Part shown: positions 62,772-64,000 of the stretch, one piece after another
Position numbering within the stretch: position 1 is the stretch's first letter
How the letters are laid out: each line of letters opens with the position of its first letter
NCBI GenBank assembly: GCA_025504975.1
Contig: JANUWI010000021.1
Location: 62,001-126,000 of the forward strand
DNA: 64,000 nt
Direction of reading: 5' to 3'
Source of the DNA: Plenodomus lindquistii
Lineage: Eukaryota; Ascomycota; Dothideomycetes; Pleosporales; Leptosphaeriaceae
Made by a program: the position numbers and the translations under genes
The notes under the pieces: model-generated
Told to the model about the DNA's origin: nothing
The model's input: the letters and a program-made list of their open reading frames with translations, nothing else
Databases searched by the model: none

Positions 62772-63513
62772 TACGTTAGGAAAAAACTTTTTGTAGCATT
62801 CTGGTCATTCACCAAGCGCATTGTAAATGAGTTGAATTACTAGTAAATAACTAGGAAAAGACTTGAGTAGTGTGGCTAACGTGAATGGCTTGATTTACCT
62901 TATTTACCTCGCTCACCCCATTGACCCCACGAACGTGAAACACCATAAAAAATTAAAACTAGTCCTAATTAGGCAATTGAAATTCTGATAATATAGAATA
63001 AATGTTTAGCTATAGATTAGTTAAAAAATTACTATTTTAGGCCTCGCCGTTCTATAGTTATTAATTATTTACTAAAAAGTTTTAATGTTCCTCGCTTAAA
63101 AATAATTTACAGGGGCTGCTAATAGTTTAAATATATAATAAAACTATATTTTTTTTTCGCGCTAAGCCTATAAAAGTAATATTTTAGTATTTAGAAATTT
63201 CTATTATATTATTATATTAATTGCGTACGTTGTTAGATAACTTAAAAGAGTTTTAAAAAGTAAAGTTCTTTTTTATTTTAAACTAGCAGGGGTCTAGGAG
63301 GTAAGCGAGGTAAACGATGTAAATTAAGTAAAAATAGTACTTAAAGTAATTCACGTTACTTACGTTATTTACTAGTAAATTACTAGTAAACTACGTAAAA
63401 AAAGGCCTCGTAGGGTAAAAGTAGTAAATTAGTAATTCACGTTAATTACTAGCTATTTATATTACTTTCTATCCACTTACTCAATTTACTATACAATAGA
63501 ATTTTCTAACGTA
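62772..63513 (+). repeat. TA target-site duplication bracketing 738 bp element, copy 2
   Basis: TA at 62772-62773 and at 63512-63513. Same target dinucleotide as copy 1, but the flanks beyond it are unrelated to those of copy 1, so the two copies are independent insertions. Confidence 0.8.
62774..63511 (+). mobile_element. 738 bp non-autonomous TA-specific DNA element (MITE-like), copy 2
   Basis: Same length as copy 1, same orientation, about 95% identical by eye, with no indels. It begins CGTTAGGAAA and ends TTTTCTAACG. Most of the roughly forty differences are C/T or G/A, i.e. a light RIP-like load distributed over both copies, against near-total CA/TG loss outside. Copy 1 keeps two GAGGTAAGC-type units at its right arm where copy 2 has GAGGTAAACGATG. 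No transposase frame. The TIR does not match that of the pogo element at 36801-38634, so that element is not its source. Confidence 0.85.
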
Positions 63514-64000
63514 GTATAAATTCTACTTCTATAAATATATAGAGGCCTAAAGTTATCTAGTTATATATTAGTTTCTAAAGCTAAAAATAGATTAAATTAA
63601 AATCTAACCTTTTTACTAATAGTTTTTATTATATAAATATTAAGCTTAGGCGTAGAGTATAGTATTAAATTAAATAGAAAAAAACTAGAGTAATTAAAAA
63701 TAGTAAAAAGTAAACTATAAAATTTAAAAATTTAAATAATATTAAGTATATTTAGATAGAGCCTACTAGTACTAGTAATTATTTTTATAGAACTATATTA
63801 TACTATTATATCTTAATAAAAGGTATTATTTAATAGTAGCTTTTTTTTCTATACTAAGTAAAATAGCTTTATATTTATAGTAGTATAGAGGTATTTATAT
63901 ATATACGCTAGATTACTTACTACTAAAGTATATACTTTAAAGGTAATACTATTAATTATTGTTACTAATAGCTTATTAAATATTTTATTAATTATTTTTA
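63514..64000. other. RIP-degraded AT-rich DNA to window end
   Basis: Right flank of the second 738 bp element. No motif, RNA gene or repeat was recognised. Confidence 0.5.

Noticed and set aside
1..64000. CRISPR arrays, bacterial operons, tRNA or rRNA genes.
   Set aside because: No regular spacer-repeat array, no Shine-Dalgarno/ORF organisation and no cloverleaf or rRNA words were seen; composition and retroelement content are fungal.

Overview
The window is almost entirely transposon DNA destroyed by repeat-induced point mutation (RIP), and it reads as an AT-rich compartment of a filamentous ascomycete (Pezizomycotina). CA and TG dinucleotides are nearly absent over tens of kilobases while TA and CTAG are everywhere. 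The remaining C's sit mostly before T, C or G. Recognisable retroelement proteins show exactly the changes C-to-T on either strand predicts: Gln and Trp codons became stops, catalytic Asp became Asn, Glu became Lys, zinc-binding Cys and His became Tyr. I see no intact host gene, rRNA or tRNA. The species cannot be named from this sequence.

Layout. Positions 1-5374 hold the inside of a Ty3/Gypsy chromovirus on the + strand (protease, reverse transcriptase, RNase H, integrase, chromodomain), entering the window from the left. It is split at 2160 by a 738 bp TA-flanked DNA element that is far less mutated. A second copy of that element, also 738 bp and in the same orientation, lies at 62774-63511. 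Two complete copies of another chromovirus family, with 417-418 bp LTRs and perfect 5 bp target duplications, lie at 28981-36489 (minus strand) and 50559-58062 (plus strand). Between them, at 36801-38634, is a complete Fot1/pogo-type DNA transposon with 64 bp terminal inverted repeats, a TA target duplication and a dead DDD transposase on the minus strand.

The remaining stretches (5375-28980, 38635-50558, 58068-62771, 63514-64000) are equally RIP-degraded. I could not assign them to a family, but they contain three small tandem arrays: 36 bp x3, about 17 bp x7 and 123 bp x2.4.

Relations. Nothing here is an operon or pathway; the region is a transposon graveyard. The lightly mutated short elements probably arrived after most of the RIP damage, giving a relative order: Gypsy and pogo insertions, heavy RIP, then the 738 bp elements. 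The most unusual signals are (i) those 738 bp elements and (ii) a possible antisense accessory gene downstream of the chromodomain in both copies of the 7.5 kb chromovirus.
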